From Chitinophagaceae bacterium (lineage in GTDB: Bacteria; Bacteroidota; Bacteroidia; Chitinophagales; Chitinophagaceae): 7,426 nt of DNA. The DNA is taken from positions 1 through 7,426 of the forward strand of contig CANJDY010000139.1 of assembly GCA_947472635.1 (NCBI GenBank), read 5' to 3'. The translations under genes and the position numbers were made by a program. Positions 5,880 through 7,426 of the stretch are shown in pieces; positions within the stretch are counted from its first letter, which is position 1; each line of letters starts with the position of its first letter. Below the pieces are notes generated by a model. It was not told the DNA's origin, searched no databases, and saw only the letters and a program-made list of their open reading frames with translations.

Positions 5880-7397
5880 ATGACAAATAAAAAACCAAGC
5901 ACGTTAGGCGAATTGAAAAAACAAGGATATACCCCCAAATCTATCAAAGATGAGGTTCGGGACAACCTTATCAAAAAAATCAAGGCAAAAGAAAATGCTT
6001 TTCCAGGAATACTAGGCTATGAAGATTCGGTGATTCCTGATACAGAAAGGGCTTTATTATCGCGTCATAATATTTTATTTTTAGGGCTACGTGGACAGGC
6101 TAAGACAAGGATGGCAAGGCAAATGATACAATTGCTAGATGAATACATTCCTATAGTGGCGGGCAGTGAAATCAATGACGACCCATTTCAACCAATTTCT
6201 AGGTACGCCCTTGATTTGATAGAAGAAAAAGGAGATGCCACCCCTATTAACTGGCTTCACCGCAGCCAGCGCTATGGCGAAAAACTCGCCACCCCCGATG
6301 TTAGCGTGGCCGATTTGATTGGAGATATCGACCCCATTAAAGCAGCCAATTTGAAGCTAAGTTTTGCGGATGAAAGAGTACTGCATTATGGTATTATTCC
6401 TCGCAGTAACCGAAGTATTTTCGTGATCAACGAATTGCCCGATTTACAGGCAAGAATCCAGGTATCCTTATTTAATATTTTGGAAGAGGGTGATCTGCAA
6501 ATCCGTGGGTTCAAACTGCGTTTACCACTTGACGTATTATTTGTTTTTACTGCCAACCCCGAAGACTATACCAATAGGGGAAGTATCGTTACTCCACTGA
6601 AAGATCGCATCGAAAGCCAGATATTAACGCATTATCCTAAATCGATTGAAACCGCACTCGCCATTACAGAACAGGAAGCCAATATTTATCCAGAACAGGC
6701 AAAAAGGGTAAACATAAGTGATCTAGTAAAAAGATTGATTGAACAGGTTTCTTTTGAAGCTAGGAGTAGCGAATTGGTTGATAAGAAAAGTGGGGTAAGT
6801 GCAAGACTTACCATTGCAGCCTATGAAAATGCAGTAAGTGCTGCAGAACGCAGGGCGATCATCAATGATGAATCCGCTACACAAGTCTGGATCAGTGATT
6901 TGGTGGGAATCATCCCTTCTATAACAGGGAAAATTGAATTGGTATATGAAGGTGAGCAGGAAGGCCCATACCAAGTAGCATTCAATCTATTGGAAAAAGC
7001 TACCCGCACCATATTTGGCGAATATTTCCCCAATCCCGATACCCTCAAAAAGAAAAGAGGTAAGGAACTTTCCCCTGAAGACACCCCATACAAAACGATT
7101 ACCCGCTGGTTCGATAGTGGAAAAAATCTAGATGTATTTTTTGAAACAAAGGACGAAGACAAAGTGCAACTTTTATATAAGGTAGATGGACTGCATGCGC
7201 TGGTAAAAAAACATTACAAAACTGCCAATGATAAGGAAAATGCACTGCTCATGGAATTTGTACTGCATGGTTTGGCCTCCTATTCGCTAATTAGCAAAAA
7301 AGTATTGGATGGTAAAATCGAGTTTAAGGATCTGATGGGAAGTATGCTCAATATAAGCAACAAGAATTATGAGGGAGAATTTGATGAGGATGTATAA
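5880..7397 (+). CDS. AAA+ ATPase, magnesium-chelatase-subunit-I-like
   Basis: This is a cytoplasmic AAA+ ATPase of 505 residues. A basic leader (1-40) precedes the ATPase core (about 41-320). The Walker A loop is GLRGQAKT at 69-76, with alanine where the usual glycine precedes K75. The Walker B strand is IFVINEL at 180-186, with N184 in the aspartate position and the catalytic E185 kept. Sensor 1 lies in TANPEDY (N226), the likely arginine finger is R243 in LKDRIES, and the sensor 2 arginine is R309 in GVSARLT. Between Walker A and Walker B is an insert with EKLATPDVSVADLIGDIDP (134-152), as in ChlI-like proteins that act on a partner. The last 180 residues form a helical lid and extension. 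From memory, it resembles the actinobacterial chelatase-like family (Rv0958 type), which also has the INELPDL motif. It lies 121 bases after the VWA gene with no terminator between, so it is probably co-transcribed. Automatic pipelines may call it magnesium chelatase or sigma-54-interacting regulator; neither function is shown here. Confidence 0.9.
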   Translation: MTNKKPSTLGELKKQGYTPKSIKDEVRDNLIKKIKAKENAFPGILGYEDSVIPDTERALLSRHNILFLGLRGQAKTRMARQMIQLLDEYIPIVAGSEINDDPFQPISRYALDLIEEKGDATPINWLHRSQRYGEKLATPDVSVADLIGDIDPIKAANLKLSFADERVLHYGIIPRSNRSIFVINELPDLQARIQVSLFNILEEGDLQIRGFKLRLPLDVLFVFTANPEDYTNRGSIVTPLKDRIESQILTHYPKSIETALAITEQEANIYPEQAKRVNISDLVKRLIEQVSFEARSSELVDKKSGVSARLTIAAYENAVSAAERRAIINDESATQVWISDLVGIIPSITGKIELVYEGEQEGPYQVAFNLLEKATRTIFGEYFPNPDTLKKKRGKELSPEDTPYKTITRWFDSGKNLDVFFETKDEDKVQLLYKVDGLHALVKKHYKTANDKENALLMEFVLHGLASYSLISKKVLDGKIEFKDLMGSMLNISNKNYEGEFDEDV

Positions 7398-7411
7398 AAA
7401 CAAAACAGCGC

Positions 7412-7426
7412 CAGGCAAATTACCTG
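7412..7426 (+). terminator. Possible 5' part of a terminator, cut by the window edge
   Basis: CAGG at 7412-7415 can pair with CCTG at 7423-7426 around a seven-base A/T-rich loop, starting 15 bases after the AAA+ stop codon. The bases before it (GCGC at 7408-7411) could extend the stem if the sequence continues G/C-rich past the edge. No T-tract is visible, so this is only a candidate. Confidence 0.3.

Noticed and set aside
5880..7397. Calling the AAA+ protein a true magnesium chelatase or a sigma-54 activator
   Set aside because: There is no chelatase large subunit or pigment/cobalamin gene nearby; the sigma-54 GAFTGA loop and a DNA-binding C-terminus are absent, and the Walker motifs differ.

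Overview
The window looks like a piece of a Bacteroidota chromosome, most likely from the Chitinophagales/Sphingobacteriia side. The evidence is AT-rich DNA, start codons preceded by A/T-rich sequence rather than Shine-Dalgarno motifs, matches to the Bacteroidota -7 promoter element TAnnTTTG in front of three genes, and a very large DUF2723 (GT117-type) membrane protein of a kind typical of that phylum. No mobile element, CRISPR array, rRNA or intact tRNA was seen.

Layout: positions 1-284 hold no secure gene. They contain an uninterrupted minus-strand frame that runs off the left edge, with a 10-A homopolymer inside it and imperfect direct repeats. Next is a minus-strand DMT/EamA-family transporter (285-1187). 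A divergent intergenic region (1188-1402) carries a promoter-like element for each flanking gene. The DUF2723 multi-pass membrane protein (1403-4483, plus strand) is closed by a strong intrinsic terminator (4505-4538). A new transcription unit then starts with its own promoter (4588-4616). It contains a VWA-domain protein (best start 4661, end 5758) and, 121 bases later, an AAA+ ATPase of the magnesium-chelatase-I-like type (5880-7397). A partial inverted repeat at the right edge may be the start of that unit's terminator.

How the genes work together: the transporter and the DUF2723 protein show no obvious link beyond sharing a divergent promoter region. The DUF2723 protein is probably a GT-C-fold, polyprenyl-sugar-dependent protein O-glycosyltransferase related to eukaryotic TMEM260. 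The VWA and AAA+ proteins almost certainly form one functional pair, by analogy with ChlI/ChlD, RavA/ViaA and MoxR/VWA systems: an ATPase ring remodels a target and the MIDAS-bearing VWA protein acts as adaptor. There is no chelatase large subunit (ChlH/CobN) in the window, so the target is unknown. This pair, with its non-canonical Walker A and Walker B residues and VWA-first gene order, is the least understood system here. The rest is ordinary core-genome content.
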